From Gari tellinella (Eukaryota > Mollusca > Bivalvia > Cardiida > Psammobiidae), in NCBI GenBank assembly GCA_922989275.2, contig OV277858.1:4030001-4094000 (forward strand): 64,000 bases of DNA, read 5' to 3'. The notes under the pieces were generated by a model that saw only the letters and a program-made list of their open reading frames with translations, had not been told where the DNA came from and made no database searches. Below, piece by piece: positions 47,001 to 57,490 of this stretch (positions within the stretch are counted from its first letter, which is position 1; every line of letters begins with the position of its first letter). The position numbers and the translations under genes were made by a program.

Positions 47001-49114
47001 ATACATCTTAGGAAAAAGATAATGATGATAGATCTAATCATTTATATTGTTAACTTGATTGCACGATAGTGACAAAATAAGATAATCGTTGCCTATTAGC
47101 GAATCAAACTGTCGGTAACACTTTGATGATACATGGAATTAATTGTTTAATTGACTCTTTTTACTGAAGAAACACCGCCAGTGAAACGTGTAAGTTTTAT
47201 AGATTGATTGAATCTATTGTCCTTATAATCGTAAGTTACAGGTGTTGTGTGTGTTTCATAATTCTCAAACATATCAAAGTTCTCAAACATTTGGGGTTAA
47301 AAGCACAATATATAAAGTGCAATTAAGACAAAATAACACTTAAAAACACGTTTTAAAGTTTTAAATCTTATTTTTTACACAATAAAACATGTTTCGTGTC
47401 CTACGGTGGATCGGGGGGCTCATGTCCGCTTCCGCAAAACAGGCGGGGGCTCGTGTCCGGGGGGGGGGGGGGCTCATGTACGCTTACCCTTCCAGCTAGC
47501 TTTCGAAAGATCGGTGATTCTATCCAGTTGCCAATTTGTGCCTACTTCACTGCAACAACAACAACTACAACACTAACTTTTATTTCTCAGATCATGATCA
47601 TGACATATGAGAAAGGGAAATCTGTGACAATATTTATGTGAAAAAAATATCCTTTCTCCCATCGAAGGTCGGATATAGATTGAGGTTTCAGAAAGGGCTG
47701 TGCTATTTAATATACTCGATTCCGACCTGAATGGGCCAAACGAGCTCCGAATTATTAAGGTGCACAAACAGCAAACGTATCAGTAGTAAAAGGAAGTGCA
47801 TAATTCGGTAATGAAATGGAATTATGGATAATTTAGTAATTGCTAAGAAAGCTTATTTTGAGGGAGGAAAGTGTTTACGAGTTAATCGTATTAGAGCAGT
47901 GGTTGCACATTAGACTGCTTCAAGTTATGAGGTCAAGTGAAGATCATTTAGTATTATTACTATTGTTGCTATTCTTCTTATTATTAATAATATTTAACAT
48001 GTAATTGCGTACTATTTGTTTGACGATGTGAGACCAAGCAAGTTTCTGCATTGAGCATCTAGGGCTTATAGGGTCTTTCTCCACCTGTTATTAGCTGGAC
48101 GTCGCGATATAAGTGAAATAATGTTAAAAGCGTCGTAAAGTCATACTAAATCCAAACCCAAACCTGCTATGCTGCATTACGAGAGTTTCTAAGAAACCAT
48201 TGTCATTTTCAACATCTTATTGTATTTATTTCCGACTTAATTTCGGATTTGAAATGAATAATGCTATTTTAAGTAATAAATTAGACTACAGAGTCCATGA
48301 GCGTGTTATACAGCCAATAACCTACAAAGTAACTGACGTCAGTGGGTTATGCATTTCGAAACTTTGAGTAAAACACAGTTTAGTTTATACATGTATAAAT
48401 AAGGCGTAGACCATATTGGAATATAAGCAGACCCAGATCCTGTTTTAGCAAGAGCAGACAAAAATAACAAAAATATTATTTTGTAAAAGACATTATTGCC
48501 TACATGTATTGCGTCCGTACGAGTCCATGCTTTGTACCATGTATTCACTAACTGTTCTAAAAAACATTTACTTTTTTTTATTCCTCCACTGAAGAACACA
48601 GTTCAAATTTATACAGTCATAAATGTGTACTATAAGAGATATGTTTATATCAAAGCAGATGGTAGCTTAAAGCGAGTTGAAACAAATCACCTGTCTTCAA
48701 CATTAGGAACATGCTATGGGAACATGGGTTAAATAAACGTTATAAATTATGAGTGTGTGTGCATGCACATTTATTTTGGCAAAAAGCGTATGTAGGGAAG
48801 GACATACATTAAAACCTCTCTTTTTTCTACCGTAAAACCTCTCCATTACGACCACTAAAACGAAGGCTAATTGATTGTATAAAACAAATATTATTAGAGA
48901 GACTTTGTTACATGTATATAGTTTTAACCCCTCTCCCCGGATTCAATGTTTATTTGTAAATCAGGCTCTAACTCGACATCAGATCATACTAAAAAATCCA
49001 CAGAATCTAAGACAAATGAGTAAATTACTATATTGTATTGCATTGCGTTTCGTTTGATGGATCTACCCCAATTTCACTGATGCAACTGGGTCAATAACTT
49101 CAATAATATAAGTG
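44064..49114 (-). repeat. palindrome II, inner right arm
   Basis: Reverse complement of 37,675-42,574. It includes mirrored 63-codon frame 44,186-44,377 (two residue differences from 42,252-42,443), the tRNA-like head, family D palindromes, and the nested TIR element. Differences include an extra 160 bp around 45,560-45,710 (CGCCCTGTGACGTCACG, absent on the left) and longer G runs at 46,501 and 47,459. Confidence 0.92.
46757..47490. mobile_element. nested TIR element, 8 bp TTCCAGCT duplication (right arm)
   Basis: Mirror of 39,289-40,022, flanked by TTCCAGCT at about 46,754 and 47,491 and with the same GC-rich ends. Its presence in both arms shows the insertion predates the palindrome or was copied with it. 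Confidence 0.65.
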
Positions 49115-49156
49115 CAAAATGCATGTGTGGTATAGATTGTAGAAAACAATACCCCT

Positions 49157-49275
49157 CGGACAAAATACCCTTCGCTATATTTTGCCAGTGCGGACAAACT
49201 ACCCTTCACCATTTTGCAACCCGGACAAAATACCCTTCATGGTTTTTGCAAGGTTGGACAAAATACCCTTCATAA
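49157..49275 (+). repeat. GGACAAAATACCCTTCA minisatellite
   Basis: About four units of 30-38 bp, each CGGACAAAATACCCTTC followed by a variable 'TTTTGC' linker. It lies in the part of the right side with no left-arm partner. Non-coding. Confidence 0.8.
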
Positions 49276-49732
49276 AAGATAAATCATAGATATTATGTCT
49301 ATGTCTATTGATTTGTCTGGGTTTATTAAAAGGCTTTATAATCAAATTCTCAGTTTGGGAGACTCCTTTTGTGTAGGTGATAAAAAGTATCAATGTTTAT
49401 CAGTTTGAATAACCACTCTTAAGAAAACACCTTTATCAGTTTGCATAATTATCAAAATAAGGTGGCAAAGTTTGACAATGATTGAGTAAGCAATCATCTA
49501 TCAAAAACAAAGTAATTGAGCAAGAGCACATCAGGTGTGAACTTTCTTGCTTGGTGCAATTTAAAGGTATATCTATAAATACAGAAAGTAATTACACTTA
49601 TATTTATTAATTTTGATGTTTCATGTTTTTGGAAGAGTTAACTTAAAAATATAATAATTATGCACAATATCACAACACATTACAAAATAACTGTTATATT
49701 TTTTTATTGTTATAAAATGCTAAATATTACTA
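49276..49732. other. no gene seen
   Basis: AT-rich sequence unique to the right side of palindrome II. Confidence 0.35.
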
Positions 49733-51653
49733 CAGTCTACACACGATACTACGATTCTCGTTTCTACGAAATACCGGTCTACTACGAATAACAACGCAGG
49801 TCCCGGCCGATTTTGTTCTTTATCTAACGGTTAAAAGATGCATTATAACGAAAATGCGAAATAACGAAAAACACGTTATTACGATAAGGTTTCGTAGTCC
49901 CTTCAAAACAAAAACAGTAGTAAAAAGATGCATTTGTACGAATCGCACCTGTGGGGTTTTTCACACTTACGAAAGAGACATCCGTTGCTCGCGTCGGCAT
50001 AATTATCCATTGTTTACACACTCGGCTGCCCGATACGCTTTACCGCCCAACCTGTTATGATCAGCACACGGCAGTGTTTGTTTGTAGCAAGTTACACTGC
50101 TTAACTATATGTCGCAAATGATAAAAACATAATTTGATATAATTATGCATGTAATTATCTGAGATGTTTTCAATCACACCATATCGTGATTAGCAGACGA
50201 GCGTGTTTGTTTGTTGCAATTGTAAATAGAGTGAATAAAGTCAATGTCGCAAAGAATATAAAAATAAGCAACCGTTACACTGATAATCATATCTGTTTAC
50301 TACGGCTATCATACGTTTATTAACAATATTACATCTGAAACTACGAAGACGATTCTGCAAGACAATTTTACGACGCTGTAAATTGATATCAGCATTCTGA
50401 GATTCAGAATTTTATCAATTTACAATTTCCTAGCAATCTAGTGAAGGACCCGGTCAGTCGGGGGATAACTGGATAGAAAAAATGTCGGCGACGGGGAAGA
50501 GGGGAGTCAACTCGGCGTCTGATCTGGATCAAAATTGTTTGTCACTCATTATCAACTTTTCTTTTGTTAAAAAAGACGACATATTTGAAGCATATGACAG
50601 CATCGTAAGGGTTAATAATAAGGCGCGTGCTAGTGTTGCTATCCATTGTGTTATGTTTGCTATGCGTTCTGTTATTTATTGCGTTTAATTTGTATGCATA
50701 AATTGTGTTTGTCTGAATAAAAATGAAAACATATTGGTTCGTTGCTTGTGTTTTAAATTGCCTCTTCTTACCAGTGGAGAAAACCTTTTTCTTTCCCGTT
50801 TACGCATTCGCGTAGCAGTAAAGTGTAGAAAATTACAGCTTTAAAAAAATTACTTTCTCACGATTTATTTAAGCAAACATTTTGGAGCCTCATCAGACGC
50901 CGGGTTACCCGCCGTTTGATCTGTATGCAATGGAAATTATAGTTTTAGCGTAAACACGTTTATTGGGAAGAATAATGTTTTCTCTGCTGCATGTGTACAA
51001 TCTGCAGCCAGGCTCTAGATAAAAGGGAGTTTTCTCTGTGTTGTGACTATTCATAAGAAGCGATTTCAAATGGGTTTGTTATGCGCAGTACTTGATGAAA
51101 ACATAACGGAGAAAATAATGGAAACATTTCGTTTACTCCCTCCTATCTAGAGGTGTATTAGCGGGTCATATCGCTTCTTGTTTTTTACATTACCCAATAT
51201 AATTCCGTAAAATCGGATCATGGTTCTAGATGCAATGTACATGTACATGTCCCGTATTTAGCGACATTCCACTTACACATGTGGATGTAGATTTAAACGT
51301 CAGTGGATTTATAACAGTGTACTAACAAGGAAGACACATTGAACACAAACAGAATAAGTAGATAAAATATATTTATTTTACAACAATAATTACGACAATG
51401 CTATTACACATCACAGGGAACCGGCTCATAGTCAAGTGTTCTATATAAAGAACACTTGACTATGAGCCGGTTCCCTGTGTTACACATGTCAATAGGACCT
51501 ACATACGGCATACCAGACCGATGCATGGCAGATACATGTACGAAGGGGTAAGTGGAAATCCCATCGTATTCGGAAGATGCATTGCTACGAAAATGCAATA
51601 CTACGAACAAATGGCGAGACCCGGTGCCGATTCGTAGTATCGCGTGTAGACTG
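49733..51653. mobile_element. non-autonomous TIR element with CAGTCTACAC ends
   Basis: Ends CAGTCTACACACGATACTAC and, inverted, CAGTCTACACGCGATACTAC, each next to TA (49,731-49,732 and 51,654-51,655). TA duplication with CAGT ends indicates Tc1/mariner or pogo mobilisation. Diverged inverted matches continue inward (CTACGAA words, GCATTTTCG, CGCACC...). The 1.9 kb interior has no transposase. It contains half-copies of palindrome family D (about 50,508-50,550 and 50,875-50,935) and a 31 bp perfect hairpin at 51,412-51,479. Confidence 0.75.
51412..51479. repeat. perfect 31 bp hairpin
   Basis: Arm CACAGGGAACCGGCTCATAG then TCAAGTGTTCT, perfectly complementary to the second arm, with a 6 nt ATATAA loop. 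The size and perfection would give a miRNA-precursor-like RNA, but a recent fold-back is at least as likely. Confidence 0.85.
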
Positions 51654-52799
51654 TAATTAGTATCCAGTTTATTTATTTTAACCCGTCATTTATCACTTGA
51701 TATTGTTTCCTCAATTCAATCCATTTTATTGTATAATAAGGCCTCCGGTCCATACACAAAATATTACATAAATACACAAATAGCATGCAGTGGACACTGG
51801 CAGTGTTACATATAAGCTGATAAGCACAATATGTGCAAGACACAATTCATAGAGACACAATTAATCAAATAAAAAACGCTTCCTATATAAATCTGATAGC
51901 AGTAAGTTAACTCCTTCTGGTTACATATATATAGAATTACCAACTGTCAAGACGTTCGGTTACCCTAACCCTAATGCTAGAGCCCAAAGCTTGATGTGTG
52001 TTTTATCGGGCGTTCTATGAGGCGACAGTGTCTTTAGCCGGACACTAGTTAAGGCATGAACACAATATACAGACTATATGAAATATATGAGAATTTTCCT
52101 TTGGCTATCTTGCCTGATGATTGAGCATGAAACTACATAAAAAACTATATAAAATGGATGAAACTAACTAAAAGTGGATGAGCTACTTTGCCTACAAAAC
52201 CAAAAACTAATAAACAATATCCCCGTACTCTCAGACTGTTTGAGCACGGTGCAGGCTGGACCGTTAACCGATGTATGCTCAGCGTTACTTCTGCTGAGCT
52301 ACACTATGATGAACTGATGCTGAGCGCTATTGCTCAGCATTGGTGTAGCTGATGATACACTGTGGCACCAGCACTAGTCTCAAGTAGACTGCTCGTCGTT
52401 GTTGAACGTTATGATGAGAACAGATTGCTCAGCGTTGTCACTGCTGAACTACCAAACCTTGATTCCACTACAGTTCTATAACGTCAATGTTCCAGCTTGT
52501 CATGGAACCTCTATGGCGTATCGTCGATCTGTAGTAAACCTTCACTCTTCAATAATAACTGTTTTCGGTCCCAACCCAATCTCAATGATCTGAGAGCAAC
52601 GTACTAACGAGCTATCATCAAAAGTAAGCTATCCCGTTAATAGCTTGTGGAGAGAGTTGTCGTGTGAACGAATTAGCAATCTCCCTGTGTTCAATATCTC
52701 TTCAGGTTATATTCACCGACCGTCTAACATTGAACAGTTCTTTCAATATGCATAAATTAGTCTAAATAGATGATTATTCCTAATAATTAAGAAAATGCC
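51654..52799. other. no gene; possible LINE 3' end on minus strand
   Basis: The minus strand at 51,760-51,705 reads CCGGAGGCCTTATTATACAA, then TAAAATGGATTGAATTGAGG, like the 3' terminus of invertebrate LINEs. A 12 bp CCCTAACCCTAA lies near 51,964. At 52,255-52,440, TGCTCAGCGTT words recur about every 60-90 bp. Confidence 0.35.
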
Positions 52800-53075
52800 A
52801 ACTTTTACTTTTACACCAGCAAGTTATAAACTTTGGTTATGTTTAAAATGACCAGTACAGAAAAAGAATGACTTTAAAGCTTATTTGAGAGAAAATACAC
52901 AAAATTCAGTTTTTGGTATAAAGTCAGCATAAAGCGTAGACAATTACATTAGGCAAAGAACAAAAACGTACGATGTGCGTTATCTTCGCACTGTCTCTAT
53001 ATAAATCAACTGGTAATATACACATATGTTTAAGAGGCTTAATAGCTACACAAAGATTATTTCTGACACCAAAGC
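52800..53075 (+). repeat. dispersed repeat C, copy 2
   Basis: Close copy of 33,444-33,710 in the same orientation, 19 kb away. Here it is not followed by the LINE fragment. Confidence 0.75.
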
Positions 53076-54226
53076 AGACAAAAACACATACGCATGTCGA
53101 AAGCAAAACAGAAAGCTGAAATTTCACCTTTCAGCTAGCGCGATTCATGGTATTTGCCGAAATTTTCTGTCGTTCATTTCGTTTGAACGCCGAAAAAAAT
53201 CAGTTCATTTCTTAAGTGTACGTGATATATCGCCCTTTCCAAAGATATATCACACATACATATCACAGTTATGATATCAAAGTTATTGATGAATTTGCAT
53301 TAACTATGAAATACTCCTCGTATAGAAGCGTTACATGGGCTTTTTGATCGCCACTTCACGGCGATTCACGGATTGTCTTTAAAGCCGCATTGAGATTTTG
53401 GGAAACCTGCAAAAACCTGTTGTTTGAGATCGCATTAGAACTGAACTCAACCGCTTTAAAAACGCAACAGCAGAGAAAAGTTTGACAATATATTTTATTG
53501 ACAATTGATAGCAATGCTATTCCAACACAATATAATCCAAGGTGTTCTACGAAGGTACTCAAAATGTCATGACAATCGAACAACCCAAACACTCTTATTT
53601 TATCACTCGATGGCATAAACCCACGAACTGAAAATGCAAGTTACTCTAGTACCGTGTATATCCACTATATGCATCAATACAGGTCTGATATCTACGTCGC
53701 ATGGAATGAAAGAAGCGGGTTGTGGTAGGTTTATCCACACTTCCTGGAGGACTCTTGTGAGATTCTGCACTGTGGCAGATGTGGTTGACGATGACGTACA
53801 CGTTTCCCCAAAACCACATTTAATATTGTTGATGCAGTAAATGCACCGGCATATTAAGTCAAAATATCGTGATGAGTAAAAAATAGCAAAGTCACAATTG
53901 TTTGTTAAAAAATATTTCTTAATCGAATTGTGAAAAAGTGAGACTGTTTTGCGGGAAACTTACTCATGACTTCCACGTTTCTGTATTGTGGTTCCTGTGG
54001 CTGTTTTATAGCAAACTCTCATATGTAACGTTCTGATATTGACGTCCTGACGACGTTACGTTACTGTTGGCCTGCCTGGTAGTTGATGCTCACGAACATC
54101 GCCAGGATATTGCCATCGTTGAAGAAGTCTCATAATTATCGGCATATTACAATGTAATGCCCTTGATATGGCGCGAGCTGACAAAGCAGTCATCAGCAGG
54201 CCAATTGCGCGTTAGCGCTCATTTTC
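53076..54226. other. no assigned gene
   Basis: The minus-strand frame 53,616-53,356 (86 codons, FKAVEFSSNAISNNR) matches no family that I know. AACCGCTTTAAAAACGCA at 53,449-53,466 repeats a phrase from the outer arms (36,978 and, inverted, 54,518). Confidence 0.35.
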
Positions 54227-54713
54227 AAAAAGACGTGGCATGGACAAAACAGATGATTTTTTTAATATGCTGTGTTTTGATTACTCCTGAGTCATACAAG
54301 AGTCCACACGGTGTAAAAGTATTGCTGAGTACTACGAGGTAAAATGTGCACGTCGAAATCATTGAAATTCATTGATTGCGTCAGAGACACTTATCGCTTG
54401 AATGATTTCGTAAAATATTGGCGCAAAGAACAAATTGATGGACGTGCAAATTATGATATCGTGTTACCTGTTTGCATACTTTTTAGGAACATGTTAAAAA
54501 CGGGTTTGAAAACGATGCGTTTTTAAAGCGGTTGAGTGTACATGGGACGTGATTCTTTCAGAAAAAGTGGCTTTTGATATAACTTACATTAAAGAACTAA
54601 CTTGTGAACGGAAAGAATGACAACTCTGTAAATACAGGGCTCCAGATAACTGAACTCTTTATTTCTGCTTTTAAACCCAATGGCGTCATACTCATTAGAA
54701 TTGTCTCGAAGAG
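54227..54713 (-). repeat. palindrome II, outer right arm segment
   Basis: Reverse complement of 36,799-37,281; see the left segment. It is separated from the inner right arm by 5.1 kb, against 0.39 kb on the left. Confidence 0.88.
54344..54526 (+). CDS. hypothetical 60-residue frame in outer arm (right)
   Basis: Mirror of the frame at 36,984-37,166, from ATG 54,344 to TAA 54,524-54,526. It has the same FIDCVRDTYRLNDFVKYWRK core, with Cys at position 2 and Lys at position 8. Family unknown. It is the only ATG-started frame conserved between arms that looks protein-like. Confidence 0.3.
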   Translation: MCTSKSLKFIDCVRDTYRLNDFVKYWRKEQIDGRANYDIVLPVCILFRNMLKTGLKTMRF

Positions 54714-54928
54714 GAGGTTAAATCAGTAGTAACACCGTAGCATTCGGTGCTGAAATGAGTGAGAACATGATGGATTTGTTCAGTTTATTCCGTTTATCTG
54801 GAGCGTTAAAATGAAGAATGTAACCCTCATTCTGATGCTAAGACGTCTGCGTTGACATTGTCGTGTGCAATATTTGTTTAGTTTAGATTTATGCAAAGCT
54901 TTGATTAAACAAACCTTAAGACGAGTGT
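54714..54928. other. no gene seen
   Basis: Flank outside palindrome II. Confidence 0.3.
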
Positions 54929-54994
54929 CAAACAGTTTGGATCCAGATGAGACGCCGCGTTACGCAGTGTCTGTTCTAGAGTCAAATAGTTTGT
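54929..54994. repeat. short palindrome family D, copy outside palindrome II
   Basis: CAAACAGTTTGGATCCAGAT ... GACGCCGCGTTACGC ... GAGTCAAATAGTTTG, with several mismatches between arms, so older than the 35.2 kb copy. Confidence 0.75.
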
Positions 54995-55059
54995 AAACTC
55001 CGTCAAGTTGCGACCAGTAGGCACAGGGTTAAACTACAGTACAAGTCTCGCAATGTTTA

Positions 55060-55255
55060 AAAAGTCCGCGCTCCCAGCACGGACACTTTTGAATGTCCGC
55101 GGGTTTCCAGCACGGACAATTTTTTTGGATCATCGTGGACAAAATGTGTGTCCACCGCGGACAGAAATTTACCCTACGGGATATTTCCGCGACGGAGTCA
55201 TTGCTGATTGCGATGGCATCATCGCGGATTGCGAGGCATCATCGTGGACGCTACC
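55060..55255 (+). repeat. cluster of GCGGACA/TCGTGGAC words
   Basis: Loose repeat of CAGCACGGACA, GTCCGCGGG, CACCGCGGACAG and CATCGCGGATTGCGA in about 195 bp. It is CpG-rich in AT-rich surroundings, with word use like the 42.9 kb minisatellite. Long frames through it are compositional. Confidence 0.5.
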
Positions 55256-55724
55256 TGTATGAGTTGGAGTCGCTGAATCGCTTTAGGTGAAAATTATCAA
55301 GAAAAGATATGCAACAGCTTACTTGTTCATACACGTGTGCATTTTTAACTGTAGAAACCTTTTTGGAATACAGTCATATTTCGAATTCATAATGAAATAT
55401 AATATACATGTAAATAGCCTACTATTAAACCCCGAAACTGAAACAGGTTCTTTATGTTAAACTTAAGTCTATAGTCAGGTTGCCAAAAAAAAAAAAGATA
55501 AAGGATTAAAAAAAAAGTCTACGTATAATGTGTTTTAGCTCACTGTCTAAGTTTATTGAAAATCATACGGAAAGAGATTTAAAATGTCACTCGTATTCGG
55601 TCATAATTGTTTCGACCCAACACGAGAGTTAAAACGGGGGAGAGTTATGAAACTCGGGAAAACCATTATTTGAATTCATTCCCGTAAACGTGTGTCTTCT
55701 TAGAAGACGAGAAACTAATAGTAC
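55256..55724 (+). repeat. no gene; first unit of a two-copy repeat
   Basis: A unit with CATACGGAAAGAGATT, ACACGAGAGTTAA, GAAACTCGGGAAAA and CCCGTAAAC at 55,560-55,690 recurs inside the TIR element at 55,795-55,930. Confidence 0.6.
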
Positions 55725-56168
55725 AGTAAAACCTCTCTATAACGTCCACTAAATGGTTTTAGATAGCAGGTTCTTTAGGTTCTATGTTTTATTGAAAATC
55801 GTACGGGTAGAGATTAAAAATGTCTGGCGCATTCTGTCATAATTGTTTAGAACCAACACGAGAATTAAGGGGGGGGGGAAGAGTTGTGAAACTCGGGAAA
55901 ATAATTATTTGTTTTCAATCCCGTAAACTTGTACCTCCTCCTAAGAAAAGTAGCTAAAGATACAGAATAAAATCTCTCTATCACGACCACTAAACTGTGT
56001 TAATTAGCAGGTGTTAAAAACAAGTGCATGCTTAAGGAAAGGTGAACGTAAAACAAGTTTCTGCAGAAACTTTCATGTTTACGTTCATTTTGCTTCAAGC
56101 TTTCCCGTCTTTTTATGCAGTCAATTAGCCTTCAGTTTAGTGGTCATTATAGAGAGGTTTTATAGTAG
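55725..56168. mobile_element. pogo-like TIR element
   Basis: Left end ACAGTAAAACCTCTCTATAA followed by CGTCCACTAAA; right end the complement, TTTAGTGGTCATTATAGAGA then GGTTTTATAG. Flanked by TA. A second copy of the preceding repeat unit lies inside. These ends are the family seen at 70-110, 37.92 kb and 48.82 kb. No transposase. Confidence 0.65.
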
Positions 56169-56379
56169 ATTGAATAATGATATAAGGACCAAACGCATCT
56201 ACACGATTAATTTTGGTCTCAAAATCTACTATGCTGCTACAGTTTTTACTTTTGATCGATCAACTCTGTCAAACACGGGTTTGTATTTTTTCTGAGGAAT
56301 GTAATCCTTTTTTACATTAGCCGAGGTTAAAGTTGAGATGATATATAGTTAGAGAAGGCAGTGTTATTTATATGCAAAT

Positions 56380-56600
56380 GAGAGAGAGAGAGAGAGACAG
56401 AGAGAGCAAGACACACACAGAGATAGAGAGACAGAGAGAGAGAGAGAGAGGGGGAGAGGAGGGATGGAGGATAGATATATATATAGATAGAGAGACAGAG
56501 AGAGATATATAGACTAGCAGACTGAAAGAGTGAATAAAGACAAACAGACAGAAACAGATGCATGTAAACAGACAGAGGGTCAGTCAGACAGACAGACAGC
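56380..56600. repeat. GA/GACA-rich low-complexity tract
   Basis: Mainly (GA)n with CAGA and TATA interruptions. Minus-strand Ser/Leu-rich frames are artefacts. Confidence 0.9.
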
Positions 56601-56950
56601 TGTTTTCATGTGGAAATAATATGCTGTTAGAGCTTCTTCCCGGAATGTCTCAGAGCGAACGGTCAGTACTGTATACGGTCGCATGATTGAATTAAATGTA
56701 CATATCAACTAACTCGACCGAGCTTACTTTTTCGTCTCTTTTCATAAACAGAATTAAACCCTATTTACCCTTTTTATGACATCGCATACTAAACGGCAAT
56801 CAAATAAGTTTAGTTTAAACATATTTTACAGGGCTGCCATAAATTGACATAAAAATCCTAAGATTTTCAAATAAGCATTTTTAAAGTGCGATTTTACAAA
56901 TCTTTCCTGTTCCCCATCGCCTGTTTCTAGTTGTGTTGCCACGTGGATGC
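56601..56950. other. no gene seen
   Basis: Non-coding spacer. Confidence 0.35.
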
Positions 56951-57020
56951 TTAAAGTAGGCTGAAGGTAAAACAGAATGCGCCTTAAGGCGCATTCTTCT
57001 TTACTTTCAGCCTGCTTTGA
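56951..57020. mobile_element. short palindrome family B, copy 2
   Basis: TTAAAGTAGGCTGAAGGTAA ... GCGCCTTAAGGCGC apex ... TTACTTTCAGCCTGCTTTGA. Same arms as 30,124-30,189. Confidence 0.75.
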
Positions 57021-57194
57021 GCTACCACATACTAGAAAGAATATCCGAAGATTTAGAAAAAATCCGGATAAGTTGCAGTCCTGATTTTATTTCAATTATA
57101 TACATAAAATGGGGTTGGACCACAAGTTCTACCAACTTAGAGACGGTCCTTCCCCTATAGTTTAACAAATACAAATTCTTTTTCGAGAGCGGGC

Positions 57195-57273
57195 ATTAGT
57201 GAGCCAGAGAGAGGGAGAAATAAAAAGAGAGAGAGAGAAAAGAGAGAAATAGAGCGAGGGAGAGAGAGAGAGA

Positions 57274-57310
<37 letters not shown>

Positions 57311-57335
57311 TAGAGCGCGAGGGAGGGAGAGAGAG
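57195..57335. repeat. GA microsatellite
   Basis: Long (GA)n tract with interruptions. Confidence 0.9.
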
Positions 57336-57429
57336 TATGTGTACAGTTGCCTCCATAACCATTATACATACTCTCTCTCTCGGCAATCAAATACATAAAG
57401 AAATTTATACAAATAGCAAACATATATAT

Positions 57430-57490
57430 GTACAGTCGGCTGAGCGGTCATTCGGACTGAAAGTAGACTTTAACTTGGTATATTACTTTT
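57430..57490 (+). mobile_element. SINE 3' fragment
   Basis: GTACAGTCGGCTGAGCGGTC then ATTCGGACTGAAAGTAGAC and AACTTGGTATATTA, as in the tails of the SINEs at 5.7 and 21.6 kb. The head is absent. Confidence 0.7.

Noticed and set aside
51962..51976. CCCTAACCCTAA telomere-like sequence
   Set aside because: Only two units, with no extension; expected by chance in a window of this size.
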